From Bacteroidaceae bacterium (GTDB lineage: Bacteria; Bacteroidota; Bacteroidia; Bacteroidales; Bacteroidaceae): 64,000 nucleotides of DNA. The stretch is taken from the NCBI GenBank assembly GCA_017547585.1, contig JAFYPH010000061.1:1-64000 (forward strand). The letters are read 5' to 3'. Below, piece by piece: positions 29,472-37,024 of this stretch. The notes below the pieces were generated by a model. It ran no database searches and was not told the origin of the DNA. It saw only the letters and a list, made by a program, of their open reading frames with translations. How positions within the stretch are numbered: position 1 is the first letter of the stretch; every line of letters starts with the position of its first letter. Position numbers and translations under genes: made by a program.

Positions 29472-30167
29472 TTATAGATATTTACAAACTTCGCGCAGCG
29501 AAGCGACTTCGAACGTGGGAGTAAGAGAGAGATCCTTCTCTCCCTTCGCGTTCAGGAACATCTGGTCGATGCCCACATTTGCGGCACCGAGAATGTCTGT
29601 TTCGAAGGCATCGCCTATCATCAGCGAGCTTTCCCTGCGGGCACCGGCAACCTCGAGCGCATACTCGAAAAGCGCAGGGTCGGGCTTGTTGCGACCAATC
29701 TCTTCGGAGAGTATCACTCGCTTGAAATATTTTGTCAGCCCCGTCGTTGCCATCTTCTGCGACTGCAGCTCCATAAAGCCGTTCGAGAGGATAAAAAGTT
29801 CATACTTTTTCGACAGATAATCAACCATTTCCAACGCCCCCGGGAGCAGCATATTCTTGTGGGGAATGCGACTGAGAGCCTCGGTGCCGAAGCGCGCGCC
29901 CAGCGCCTCGTCGGGGTGGCCGACAACCTCGAGAGGATAGCTGTAACGTATTCTGTTGAGCTCGGTCTTGGTTATTTTGCCCGCATTGTACAGCAGCCAC
30001 AGTTCTCTGTTTTTCGGCTCGTAAATTTGCAGAAATTGGTCGAACGACTCGAAGAAACGGCCATACTCCAAAAGTTCGTATGTCTCGCGGAAGGCCTCGC
30101 TCGACGCTCCTTTAAAATCGAATAGCGTGTCGTCGAGGTCGATGAACAACGTACTGTATTTTTTCAT
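29472..30167 (-). CDS. HAD phosphatase, YjjG-like nucleotidase
   Basis: A 231-residue HAD hydrolase. Motif I is FIDLDDTLFDF with the two catalytic Asp, motif II is ILSNGF, motif III Lys is in GRNKPDPALFEYAL, and motif IV is MIGDAFETDI. The cap is of the helical C1 type. YjjG family members dephosphorylate non-canonical pyrimidine nucleotides such as dUMP. ATG 30167 (MKKYSTLF) is preferred over an upstream in-frame ATG at 30200, which lies in the hairpin region. Confidence 0.9.
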   Translation of the reverse strand: MKKYSTLFIDLDDTLFDFKGASSEAFRETYELLEYGRFFESFDQFLQIYEPKNRELWLLYNAGKITKTELNRIRYSYPLEVVGHPDEALGARFGTEALSRIPHKNMLLPGALEMVDYLSKKYELFILSNGFMELQSQKMATTGLTKYFKRVILSEEIGRNKPDPALFEYALEVAGARRESSLMIGDAFETDILGAANVGIDQMFLNAKGEKDLSLTPTFEVASLREVCKYL

Positions 30168-30187
30168 AGATTCTTTACTAAATGCAG

Positions 30188-30226
30188 GCGGGGCCGGCAA
30201 AAATATTCATTTTGCCGCAGCCCCGC
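30188..30226 (-). other. GC-rich hairpin before the HAD gene
   Basis: GCGGGGC (30188-30194) and GCCCCGC (30220-30226) pair, with an inner GGCAAAA/TTTTGCC stem. On the minus strand no T-run follows, so it is not a plain terminator. It lies between the coiled-coil lipoprotein gene and the HAD gene and may cut read-through or protect an mRNA end. Confidence 0.5.
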
Positions 30227-30273
30227 AACTACTTTCTTGCATCAACAGCCGACGAGTGGCCCGTTGATATACA

Positions 30274-31119
30274 TTATCTTACCTGAATAACAAGATATTT
30301 TGAGACGCTCCAGAAATTGTCGGCGTCTGTAATTGTGAGCACATACTTCTTCTCGCTGTTGCGCTCGAGCTTGTAGCTGCCCTCGGGGTGGGTGGTGAGC
30401 AGCTTCGCATTCTTCTCGTGTGTCTCGATTGTCTTGAGCTCGCGACGGTCGCACTTTGTAAAGTAGGACATATTTGCCGCAGCGTCGCGCAACACCTTTT
30501 TACCGTCGAGAATCTTCTGCTCCTTGAGCTCGCTCTTGGTGCCGATTGCGTACCACACGGTGTTGAGAGCATTCTCTTGAGCGCTGATTATCTTTTCGTT
30601 GGCAGCCTTTGTTGCGTTTAGTTCGTCCACGCTGCCCGTCAACTGCTGCACGCTCTTGTCGAGCTCTTCAATGTGGATATTTTTCTGCGAGAGCTCCTGC
30701 TGAAGAGCCGCAATCTGCTCGTTTTTCTCGGCAAGCTCTTTCTTCAGCTTCTCGACCATAGTCTTCAACTGCTTCGAGTACGACTGATTTTTGTTCAGTT
30801 TCTCCTCGAGCTCGGCAATCTGCTGTTTGTTCTTCTGCAGTGTCTCGTTGATGAAGTTAATATCCTTCTGCAGGGTGACTAGCTTGCTCTGCTCGGCAGC
30901 AGCGTCGAGGTTGATGCGTCCCTGCGCCTCGTTGATAGCCTTAAAGCCCTGCTCCACTACATTAATAGTATTTATCATTTCGTCCATAGCCGCATCGCGC
31001 GAAGCAAGCACGCTTCTCAACGAGTCATTCTGCGAAATAAGGTCGGCCTTTTTGGGGCCATTGGTGCAACTTGCAAAGAGTGTTGCAATCGCAACCAACA
31101 GGAAAATTGTCTTTTTCAT
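30274..31119 (-). CDS. Coiled-coil lipoprotein
   Basis: A 281-residue lipoprotein. The signal peptide ends in the lipobox LFASC (Cys at residue 18). Residues about 25-195 are almost all heptad coiled coil (long runs such as LEEKLNKNQSYSKQL and KKELAEKNEQIAAL). The last 90 residues form a small globular domain (SYKLERNSEKKYVLTI) with no known motif. It resembles periplasmic coiled-coil proteins found across Bacteroidales that have no assigned role. It starts 12 nt after the rsmI stop, so the two are probably cotranscribed. Confidence 0.82.
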   Translation of the reverse strand: MKKTIFLLVAIATLFASCTNGPKKADLISQNDSLRSVLASRDAAMDEMINTINVVEQGFKAINEAQGRINLDAAAEQSKLVTLQKDINFINETLQKNKQQIAELEEKLNKNQSYSKQLKTMVEKLKKELAEKNEQIAALQQELSQKNIHIEELDKSVQQLTGSVDELNATKAANEKIISAQENALNTVWYAIGTKSELKEQKILDGKKVLRDAAANMSYFTKCDRRELKTIETHEKNAKLLTTHPEGSYKLERNSEKKYVLTITDADNFWSVSKYLVIQVR

Positions 31120-31131
31120 ATTCTCAACATT

Positions 31132-31833
31132 TTAGTCGTTATTATCAATAAAAGGCTGGCAATCGGTGCCACCCACAAGAAGCACAAACTCGCCTCGCGG
31201 CTCGTTCTTTGTGAAATGGGCTATAAGCTCTTCGAGGGTGCCGCGCACACACTCCTCGTGCAGTTTGGAAATCTCGCGCACCGCTGCCGCGGGACGCTCT
31301 TTTCCGAATGCCTCGGCAAACTGCGTGAGTGTCTTTACCACACGATAGGGCGATTCATAGAATATCATCGTGCGAGGCTCTTCGCTCAGCTGCATGAGCC
31401 TGGTCTTGCGGCCCTTCTTCTGGGGCAGAAAACCCTCGAACACGAAGCGCTCCGAGGGCAGCGAGGAGCTTACCAGCGCCGGAACAAAAGCCGTCGCTCC
31501 GGGCAGACAGACTACCTGAAGCCCTGCACGCACCGCCTCGCGCACAAGCAAAAAGCCCGGGTCGGAGATTGAGGGTGTTCCCGCGTCCGACACAAGCGCC
31601 GCGTGGGAGCCGCAAGCAGCGATGCGCTCCACCGTGTGCCCCAGCGTCTGATGTTCGTTGAACTTATGATGCGAGTACATTGGCGCGTGAATATCAAAGT
31701 GTTTCAACAGATTACCCGTGGTGCGAGTATCCTCGGCCAAAATAAAATCGGCCTCACGCAGCAGACGCAATGCACGCATCGTAATATCCTCAAGGTTTCC
31801 GACAGGAGTCGGGATTACATATAAAATACCCAT
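31132..31833 (-). CDS. rsmI: 16S rRNA (cytidine-1402-2'-O)-methyltransferase
   Basis: A 233-residue SAM-dependent tetrapyrrole-methylase-fold enzyme that methylates C1402 of 16S rRNA. It begins GILYVIPTPVGNLEDIT and has EDTRTTGNLLKHF, VSDAGTPSISDPGFLLV and MIFYESPYR, all RsmI blocks. It is shorter than the E. coli enzyme (about 286), lacking the C-terminal extension, which is usual in Bacteroidetes. It is the first gene of a long minus-strand run to hpt. Confidence 0.95.
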   Translation of the reverse strand: MGILYVIPTPVGNLEDITMRALRLLREADFILAEDTRTTGNLLKHFDIHAPMYSHHKFNEHQTLGHTVERIAACGSHAALVSDAGTPSISDPGFLLVREAVRAGLQVVCLPGATAFVPALVSSSLPSERFVFEGFLPQKKGRKTRLMQLSEEPRTMIFYESPYRVVKTLTQFAEAFGKERPAAAVREISKLHEECVRGTLEELIAHFTKNEPRGEFVLLVGGTDCQPFIDNND

Positions 31834-31967
31834 TTTTTCTTTTCCGTTTACAATTCTTTTCCACCCGAAGGCTCACGTTGATGCAAAAATAAATATAAAT
31901 ATGCTATTTGAGGCATTATGATTGTAAAATTTAACATAAAGTTAGCTTTATACATAAATACAATGGC

Positions 31968-31975
31968 TATCTTTG
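31968..31975 (+). promoter_or_regulatory. Promoter -7 box for the AI-2E family gene
   Basis: TATCTTTG fits the -7 consensus and is 96 nt before the chosen start. Its position argues against the longer frame opening at 31918. Confidence 0.45.
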
Positions 31976-32070
31976 TACGCAACGGCAATTTCCGGGCAAC
32001 CGTCGTCTGCGGCAAAAGTTGCGGCACGCGACGCACCCCCAAAAATAGAAATTGCAAAAAATCAACCATC

Positions 32071-33201
32071 ATGAGAGAGATAAGCACCGGACGTTTTTTG
32101 TACATAATACTATTATTAATAATTGTAAGCATCTCCTATGCGGTGATGAGAAACCTGAGCGAAGTGCTGCTACCCTTTTTCGTAGCGTGGCTCCTTGCCT
32201 ACCTCATCTACCCCATTGTAAAGTTCTTCCAATACAAACTGAAGTTCAAATACAGGCTGCCGTCGATAATCGCAGTGCTGTTGCTGCTCTCGGCCGCCAT
32301 TTTGGGAATCTTCATGCTTGTGGTGCCATCGTTCATCGACGAATTCTCGCAGCTGAAAAGCGTCGCCACCGACTTTATTTTCAACCGCGTGAAAAACCCC
32401 ACAATCCCGGCATTCATCAGCGACTCCATACGCGAATACGCCGACGAGCACGACATTATCAACATACTGCAAAATTCAGGTATTCAGGATGTTGCAAAGT
32501 CATTAGTCGAAAAGGCGTGGTTCTTTGCCATAGGCACAATAAACGTGGTCATGCAGATATTCGCATCGTGCATCACGCTCATGTACCTCTTCTTCATTCT
32601 TCTCGACTACGAGCGCCTCGCCGACGAGTGGCAGACGCTGCTCCCCGTCAGATGGCGCAAAAGGGTGATCGAACTTATGAACGACCTCACCGAGGGCATG
32701 AATCAATATTTCCGCGGACAGGCACTCATCGCACTGCTTGTGGGAATAATGTTCTCCATAGGATTCCTTATTATCGACTTTCCCATCGCCATAGGCTTCG
32801 GCCTTTTCATCGGCCTGCTCAACCTCGTGCCCTACCTGCAACTTGTGTCGCTGCTGCCAATGACACTGCTAGCACTGATAAAGGCAGCAAACACCGGCGA
32901 CAATTTCTGGGTGATACTGGCGTCGGCCCTTGCAGTCACTCTCATCATCCAGGCTATTCAGGACTTTATTCTTGTGCCGCAGATTATGGGCCGCCGCATG
33001 AAACTGCACCCCGCAGTCATACTGCTCTCGCTCGCCATCTGGGGCAAACTTTTGGGCATTATAGGAATGATTGTAGCCCTGCCGCTCACCACCCTCATTC
33101 TGGGCTACATCAAGCAGCATCACCAGCGAAACGTGGCCGTCAGAGAGAGAAAAATGAGAAAGACAAAGGAGAAAATTGAAAAAATCGACGAATTTTCTTA
33201 A
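32071..33201 (+). CDS. AI-2E family (PerM/TqsA-like) permease
   Basis: A 376-residue membrane protein with about eight transmembrane segments in the order of the AI-2E transporter family. Early paired helices (YIILLLIIVSISYAVM and PFFVAWLLAYLIYPIV) and the C-terminal block PQIMGRRMKLHPAVILLSLAIWGKLLGIIGMIVALP are typical. Members export autoinducer-2 or act as ion/proton antiporters; the substrate here is unknown. I start at ATG 32071 (MREISTGRF) because the longer frame adds 51 non-hydrophobic residues across the promoter box. The C-terminus is a basic tail. Confidence 0.88.
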   Translation: MREISTGRFLYIILLLIIVSISYAVMRNLSEVLLPFFVAWLLAYLIYPIVKFFQYKLKFKYRLPSIIAVLLLLSAAILGIFMLVVPSFIDEFSQLKSVATDFIFNRVKNPTIPAFISDSIREYADEHDIINILQNSGIQDVAKSLVEKAWFFAIGTINVVMQIFASCITLMYLFFILLDYERLADEWQTLLPVRWRKRVIELMNDLTEGMNQYFRGQALIALLVGIMFSIGFLIIDFPIAIGFGLFIGLLNLVPYLQLVSLLPMTLLALIKAANTGDNFWVILASALAVTLIIQAIQDFILVPQIMGRRMKLHPAVILLSLAIWGKLLGIIGMIVALPLTTLILGYIKQHHQRNVAVRERKMRKTKEKIEKIDEFS

Positions 33202-33217
33202 AAAAAGGCGAAAAAAG

Positions 33218-33248
33218 TTTGCAGATTCAAAAAATACCCCTACCTTTG
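33218..33248 (+). promoter_or_regulatory. Promoter for tRNA-Lys
   Basis: TTTG (33218-33221) and TACCTTTG (33241-33248) with exactly 19 nt between, the best consensus promoter in the window. The tRNA begins 24 nt after the -7 box. Confidence 0.8.
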
Positions 33249-33272
33249 CACTCGCTAAACGGCACCAAGGTT

Positions 33273-33345
33273 GATTCGCTAGCTCAGCAGGTAGAGCACA
33301 TCCCTTTTAAGGATGGGGTCCTGGGTTCGAGCCCCAGGCGAATCA
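33273..33345 (+). tRNA. tRNA-Lys (anticodon TTT)
   Basis: A 73-nt cloverleaf with acceptor stem GATTCGC/GCGAATC, anticodon loop CTTTTAA in stem CATCC/GGATG, and T-arm CTGGGTTCGAGCCCCAG; discriminator A, CCA not encoded. It has its own promoter and terminator and borders the polysaccharide locus. Confidence 0.96.
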
Positions 33346-33352
33346 CTGAAAC

Positions 33353-33388
33353 AGCGAGAAGGTCAAAAGCCCTCTCGCTTGTTTTTTT
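33353..33388 (+). terminator. Terminator of tRNA-Lys
   Basis: AGCGAGA (33353-33359) pairs with TCTCGCT (33373-33379), extended inside by GG/CC, then a run of seven T at 33382-33388. Confidence 0.85.
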
Positions 33389-33998
33389 GTATACCCCCTC
33401 GAACACCGGAATCATCCCCCTCGACCACTAAAAGATAAAAGCATCAAAAACACAAATAAAAATCTTTACACGGGAAGCGTTTTTTCGCAAGCAACAGCAA
33501 CCCCAAAAAAACTATCCCTCCTGGACAAAAGGTGCATCCAAAAAAAAGCATCAAAAAGAAGAGTCTCAACCACTCCTTTTCGGCAATTAAAACATTTTTA
33601 CAATTACTATCATAGGGAGAGAATCGCGACAAAAAAAGTTTCAATCTCGCAAAGAAATATCCATCAACAGCAATTACACACAAAAAAAATCACTATCTTT
33701 GCAAAGTATATTTATATATACTTTGTGGGCAACAAATGCGACAAATAGGATATTCGCAACAACGACACTCACGCCCACACAAAAAGGTAAAAAGCTGATT
33801 AACAGCACAATGCTTCCGCACGAAAAACACACATCAGCGGGAAAAGAACTATTGCTACTGCACAAATGCAGGGGACACAGAATGGAAAGAAAAACGCACC
33901 ATTTAGCACAAATGGGGGGGTAACTGCTTAGTTGTCAACGAATTACAAACTAACGCAGGACTAGAACTATTACCCCAAAGCGAAGCCCCACAGAAAAA
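33389..33998 (+). other. Leader region of the polysaccharide operon
   Basis: About 600 nt without a convincing gene between tRNA-Lys and upxY. It holds short C-rich tracts (CCCCCTCGA twice near 33395-33425) that look like decayed extragenic palindromes, a promoter box at 33694, a perfect hairpin at the likely start site, and a G7 tract at 33914-33920. A 74-codon frame (33699-33923) ends in that tract. In Bacteroides, UpxY proteins act on such long 5' leaders of their own operons to prevent early termination. Confidence 0.55.
33694..33725 (+). promoter_or_regulatory. Promoter box with hairpin at the start of the polysaccharide operon
   Basis: TATCTTTG (33694-33701) fits the -7 consensus. It is followed directly by a perfect inverted repeat, CAAAGTATAT (33702-33711) and ATATACTTTG (33716-33725), with a 4-nt loop. 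The expected start near 33708 lies inside it, so the repeat may be an operator or a 5' mRNA hairpin. No TTTG is seen 19-21 nt upstream. Confidence 0.5.
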
Positions 33999-34008
33999 AT
34001 GGTTCGCC

Positions 34009-34521
34009 ATGCGCGACCTCAAACGCTCCAACGCCAAGCTCCCCGCCTACAAACAACTTCAAGAAGAAGGAATAACAATCTTCACCCCCATGCATTGGCG
34101 TCTGCGCACCAAAGGCAACCGACAAGTGCGCGAAAAAGTCCCCTTCATCCAAGATCTTATTTTCGTCCACGAGAGTCGCGAGAGACTCGACCCCATCGTA
34201 AGAAAGACCCCCACCCTGCAATACCGCTACCTGAAAGGCCGCCCCTACTGCGAGCCGATGTCCGTACCCGACAAAGAGATGGAACTATTCATGCACGCGG
34301 TGAGCGACGAGAGTGTGGGCACTCCCCGATACTATCTTCCCGAAGAGCTCTCGCCCGAAATGTGCAACCGCCGAGTACGCATCGTGGGCGGCCATCTTGA
34401 CGGCTACGAGGGACGACTACTCACAATACGCGGCTCGCGTGTGAAGCGCCTCCTTGTGGAGCTGCCCACATGGCTGACAGCAGCCGTAGAGGTGAGCCCC
34501 GAGTACATTCAACTGCTATAA
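34009..34521 (+). CDS. upxY: UpxY-type transcription antiterminator (NusG paralog), start affected by G7 tract
   Basis: NusG-family antiterminator that in Bacteroides lets RNA polymerase read through its own capsule operon. From ATG 34009 it is 170 residues. The N-terminal NGN domain has KLPAYKQLQEEGITIFTP and KVPFIQDLIFVH, and the C-terminal KOW-like domain has MCNRRVRIVGGHLDGYEGRLL and KRLLVELP. The conserved opening KKWFAMRDLKR begins 4-5 codons upstream of this ATG, so this start would cut off the first strand. The frame is open back to 33907 but has no ATG, GTG or TTG there. ATG 33912 is in another frame and would join if the G7 tract (33914-33920) were one G shorter. As it stands the gene may be off or N-terminally truncated. 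Confidence 0.8.
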   Translation: MRDLKRSNAKLPAYKQLQEEGITIFTPMHWRLRTKGNRQVREKVPFIQDLIFVHESRERLDPIVRKTPTLQYRYLKGRPYCEPMSVPDKEMELFMHAVSDESVGTPRYYLPEELSPEMCNRRVRIVGGHLDGYEGRLLTIRGSRVKRLLVELPTWLTAAVEVSPEYIQLL

Positions 34522-34527
34522 GAGAGT

Positions 34528-34890
34528 ATGGAGCAAAAAAACGCAAAAAGAACTGCGGAAGACAAAATGCTCTTCGAGCAGATTCACAGCGCCATCATCG
34601 AGCAAAGGCTTTTTCTGAGCCCGCAATTCTCGCGCAACGAATACATTGCATTGGGAGCGGCCAACAGAAACAAAGCCGCACAGTTGCTGCGCGAGTTTGC
34701 CGGCACCAACCTCTACGGATACATAAACGACATGCGTCTGGAGTATGCACGAGAGCTGATGCTCGAACGCCCCGACGCACCCATAAAGGCAATTTCGGCC
34801 GACGCCGGATTCAGCAACATACGCACATTCTACAGGCTGTTCCTGTCGAAATACGGGACGACACCCACAAACTACAGAAAGAACAGATGA
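34528..34890 (+). CDS. Single-domain AraC-type DNA-binding protein
   Basis: A 120-residue protein made almost only of an AraC helix-turn-helix pair: FSRNEYIALGAANRNKAAQLLREFAGTNLYGYINDMRLEYA (first helix-turn-helix) and IKAISADAGFSNIRTFYRLFLSKYGTTPTNYR (second). There is no sensory domain, and the N-terminal 30 residues are charged. It follows upxY by 6 nt and overlaps the next gene by 4 nt (ATGA), so it is part of the polysaccharide operon and may regulate it. AraC domains this close to upxY are not part of the classic UpxY/UpxZ pair; no UpxZ is seen. Confidence 0.85.
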   Translation: MEQKNAKRTAEDKMLFEQIHSAIIEQRLFLSPQFSRNEYIALGAANRNKAAQLLREFAGTNLYGYINDMRLEYARELMLERPDAPIKAISADAGFSNIRTFYRLFLSKYGTTPTNYRKNR

Positions 34891-35765
34891 TACTGCGCAT
34901 CGCCGACCTTTTGATGGAGATACGCGGCACCGACGCCGCCGAGCGACTGCCCAACCTCGCGCCCTTTGTCGTTGAGGAGCAGCATGCAAAAGAGCGCAAC
35001 ATCATCTGCACCATAGAGACAGGGAAGCAGATAGCCCCCGAGAGCGGCGCCCCCGCACTCACAAGCACAGCCGAGGGCAAGAGCACCCATGTGTGGCTCA
35101 CCCCCGAGCACTGCAAGATAGCCCTGATACCCGACAACGGCACCCCCAGTCTGATGCAGGCGACAAGAGACTGGAGAGAGATAGAAACAGATTGGCAGCC
35201 GTGCGCGCAAGAGTCGTACGCAGTGCTCAACGACCTGATAATGATAGCATTCGTCTACAGTTCGGCACTCCACGGCACAGCCACCATCCACGCATCGTGC
35301 GTGAGCGTCGGCAACGAAGCCTGCGCCTTCATCGGCCCCTCTGGAGTGGGCAAAAGCACCCACGCAACCCTGTGGCTGCAGCACATTGAGGGCGCGCAAC
35401 TGCTCAACGACGACCAGCCTGCCATACGTCCCGGCAACGACGGCCGAGTGCACATCTACGGCACCCCCTGGAGCGGAAAGACACCCTGCTACCGCAACGA
35501 AAAAGCCACGCTCAAGAGCATCTTTTTTATGGAGCAAGCACGCAGCAACAGCCTCGCACAGTTGGGCAGCATCGAAGCCTTCCAGCAGCTGATGAAGGCA
35601 ACCTCGCTCATCGGACGCGACACAATAACATTCAAAGAGATAAGCGCGACACAGGCAAAAGCCGCCTCGCTTATTCCCGCATACACACTGAAAAACACTC
35701 CCGGCCCCGAGGCACTCGCCCTGAGCCACGGAGCGTTCACACACAGCAACACCCCGCAACAATGA
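34887..35765 (+). CDS. HPrK-like P-loop kinase
   Basis: A 292-residue protein resembling the C-terminal kinase domain of HPr kinase/phosphorylase and PEP carboxykinase. The P-loop GPSGVGKST is at 150-158, followed by LLNDDQPAIR (174-176 NDD, metal site) and GTPWSGK near 192-198. The N-terminal 120 residues are specific to this group. ATG 34887 is chosen because it overlaps the AraC-type gene stop in ATGA; a longer frame starts inside upxY and is unlikely. Such kinases occur in Bacteroidetes polysaccharide loci and, as PadeK-type enzymes, in lasso peptide clusters where they phosphorylate a peptide Ser. The target here is unknown. It overlaps the next gene by 4 nt as well. Confidence 0.8.
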   Translation: MILRIADLLMEIRGTDAAERLPNLAPFVVEEQHAKERNIICTIETGKQIAPESGAPALTSTAEGKSTHVWLTPEHCKIALIPDNGTPSLMQATRDWREIETDWQPCAQESYAVLNDLIMIAFVYSSALHGTATIHASCVSVGNEACAFIGPSGVGKSTHATLWLQHIEGAQLLNDDQPAIRPGNDGRVHIYGTPWSGKTPCYRNEKATLKSIFFMEQARSNSLAQLGSIEAFQQLMKATSLIGRDTITFKEISATQAKAASLIPAYTLKNTPGPEALALSHGAFTHSNTPQQ

Positions 35766-36187
35766 CCATCGCAGTTGACTTCGACGGAACAATCGTTGAA
35801 CACCGCTACCCCGAAATAGGTCGCGAGATTCCCTTTGCCATAGACGCACTGAAGCTCCTGTGCGCCCATCACAAGGTAATACTGTGGACAGTGCGCGAGA
35901 GTGCGCTGCTCGACGAAGCAGTGGAATACTGCCGCGAGCGAGGCCTCCGCTTCTACGCCGTAAACAAAAACTACCCCGAAGAGAAGGAGTGCCACGAAGG
36001 CTATTCGCGCAAACTGCAGGTCGACCTATTCATCGACGACCGCAATTTCGGCGGACTGCCCGACTGGGGAAAAATCTACCGCACGATAAGCGGCGACCGG
36101 GTCGAAGCAGACGAGAGAGCATCGTCCGACAACAACAAGAAGAAAGGATTCATCCACCACATAAAGAAACTACTAAAAAAACATTAA
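35762..36187 (+). CDS. Small HAD-superfamily hydrolase (BT0820-like)
   Basis: A 141-residue HAD protein. Motif I is VDFDGTIVEHRYPEIG, motif II is ILWTVR, and DLFIDDRNFGG is the acidic motif IV. It has almost no cap domain, so it could act on large substrates such as sugars, lipids or proteins. A Lys-rich tail follows (KKKGFIHHIKKLLKKH), which may contact membranes. It overlaps the HPrK-like gene by 4 nt (ATGA) and lies 4 nt before wza, so it is in the same operon. Substrate unknown. Confidence 0.85.
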   Translation: MTIAVDFDGTIVEHRYPEIGREIPFAIDALKLLCAHHKVILWTVRESALLDEAVEYCRERGLRFYAVNKNYPEEKECHEGYSRKLQVDLFIDDRNFGGLPDWGKIYRTISGDRVEADERASSDNNKKKGFIHHIKKLLKKH

Positions 36188-36191
36188 CACA

Positions 36192-36986
36192 ATGAAACAG
36201 ATAAAAGCGCTACTGTTACTCATAGTTCCCCTGCTCCTCACCGGATGCATGTCCTACAAAAAGACACTGTACATGAGCGACAACGAAAAGGCAGAAATAA
36301 TGATGCAGAAGAACAGCCTGTACGAATACAGAGTAATGCCCAAAGACGAGCTTACGATTACCATAAGCACGTCCGACCCCCTTGCATCGGTACCCTTCTA
36401 CCGCAAAATAGGACAGGATCGCTCACAGGTAAACAACAACCAGGGAATGAACAACGCCAAGCTGCTCGACTACCTTGTAGACAACGAGGGCAACATCGAC
36501 TACCCCGGGCTGGGCAAGCTCTACGTGCAGGGACTCACCACCCGCGAGTGTGAGGCCATGATGCGCAAGGAACTGCAGAAATATCTTAACGAAGAGCCCA
36601 CGGTAACGGTGCGCGTATCGAATTTCAAGGTAAGCGTCCTGGGCGAAGTGAGCAAGCCCGGCACATACGCCGTGAACGACGAGCGCATAAACATATTCCA
36701 GGCACTCTCGCTCGCCGGAGACATGACAGTGTTCTCCGTGCGCGACGACGTACACCTGCTGCGCGAGGATGCATCGGGCAACGTAAGCACCAACATCCTC
36801 GACCTCACCAGCGCCAACATTACAACATCGCCCTATTTCTACCTGCAACAGAATGACATTCTGTACGTCAAGCCCAAAAAGACAAAAGTATTCTCTACCA
36901 ACTTCAACAGCGTCAGCACCATATGGACAAGCCTCGTAAGCGCGGCAATCTCCATCGCGTCGCTCTTTGTAGTTGTATATTATTGA
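36192..36986 (+). CDS. wza: Polysaccharide export lipoprotein (Wza-like)
   Basis: A 264-residue outer-membrane polysaccharide export protein. The signal peptide ends in lipobox LLTGC (Cys at residue 19). The Poly_export domain follows (YRVMPKDELTITIST...DYLVDNEGNIDYPGLGKLYVQGLT) and then an SLBB domain (VSVLGEVSKPGTYAV). A C-terminal hydrophobic helix (LVSAAISIASLFVVVYY) ends it. It pairs with the co-polymerase encoded next. Confidence 0.92.
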   Translation: MKQIKALLLLIVPLLLTGCMSYKKTLYMSDNEKAEIMMQKNSLYEYRVMPKDELTITISTSDPLASVPFYRKIGQDRSQVNNNQGMNNAKLLDYLVDNEGNIDYPGLGKLYVQGLTTRECEAMMRKELQKYLNEEPTVTVRVSNFKVSVLGEVSKPGTYAVNDERINIFQALSLAGDMTVFSVRDDVHLLREDASGNVSTNILDLTSANITTSPYFYLQQNDILYVKPKKTKVFSTNFNSVSTIWTSLVSAAISIASLFVVVYY

Positions 36987-37024
36987 TACCCACCCGCAAA
37001 TAGCACTCACAACCCACATAGAAA

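Noticed and set aside
33389..33725. Invertible promoter of the Bacteroides capsule type
   Set aside because: The only inverted repeat found is a 4-nt-loop hairpin. No pair of distant inverted repeats flanks the promoter and no invertase gene is in the window.
33699..33923. A 74-codon open frame upstream of upxY
   Set aside because: The translation has no recognisable motif or signal, it starts inside the promoter hairpin, and it ends in the G7 tract. It could be a leader peptide, but nothing supports this beyond position.
34470..34886. The longer 431-codon frame for the HPrK-like kinase
   Set aside because: The first 139 codons overlap upxY and the AraC-type gene in another frame and give low-complexity Arg/His/Gln-rich sequence; ATG 34887 fits the ATGA coupling.
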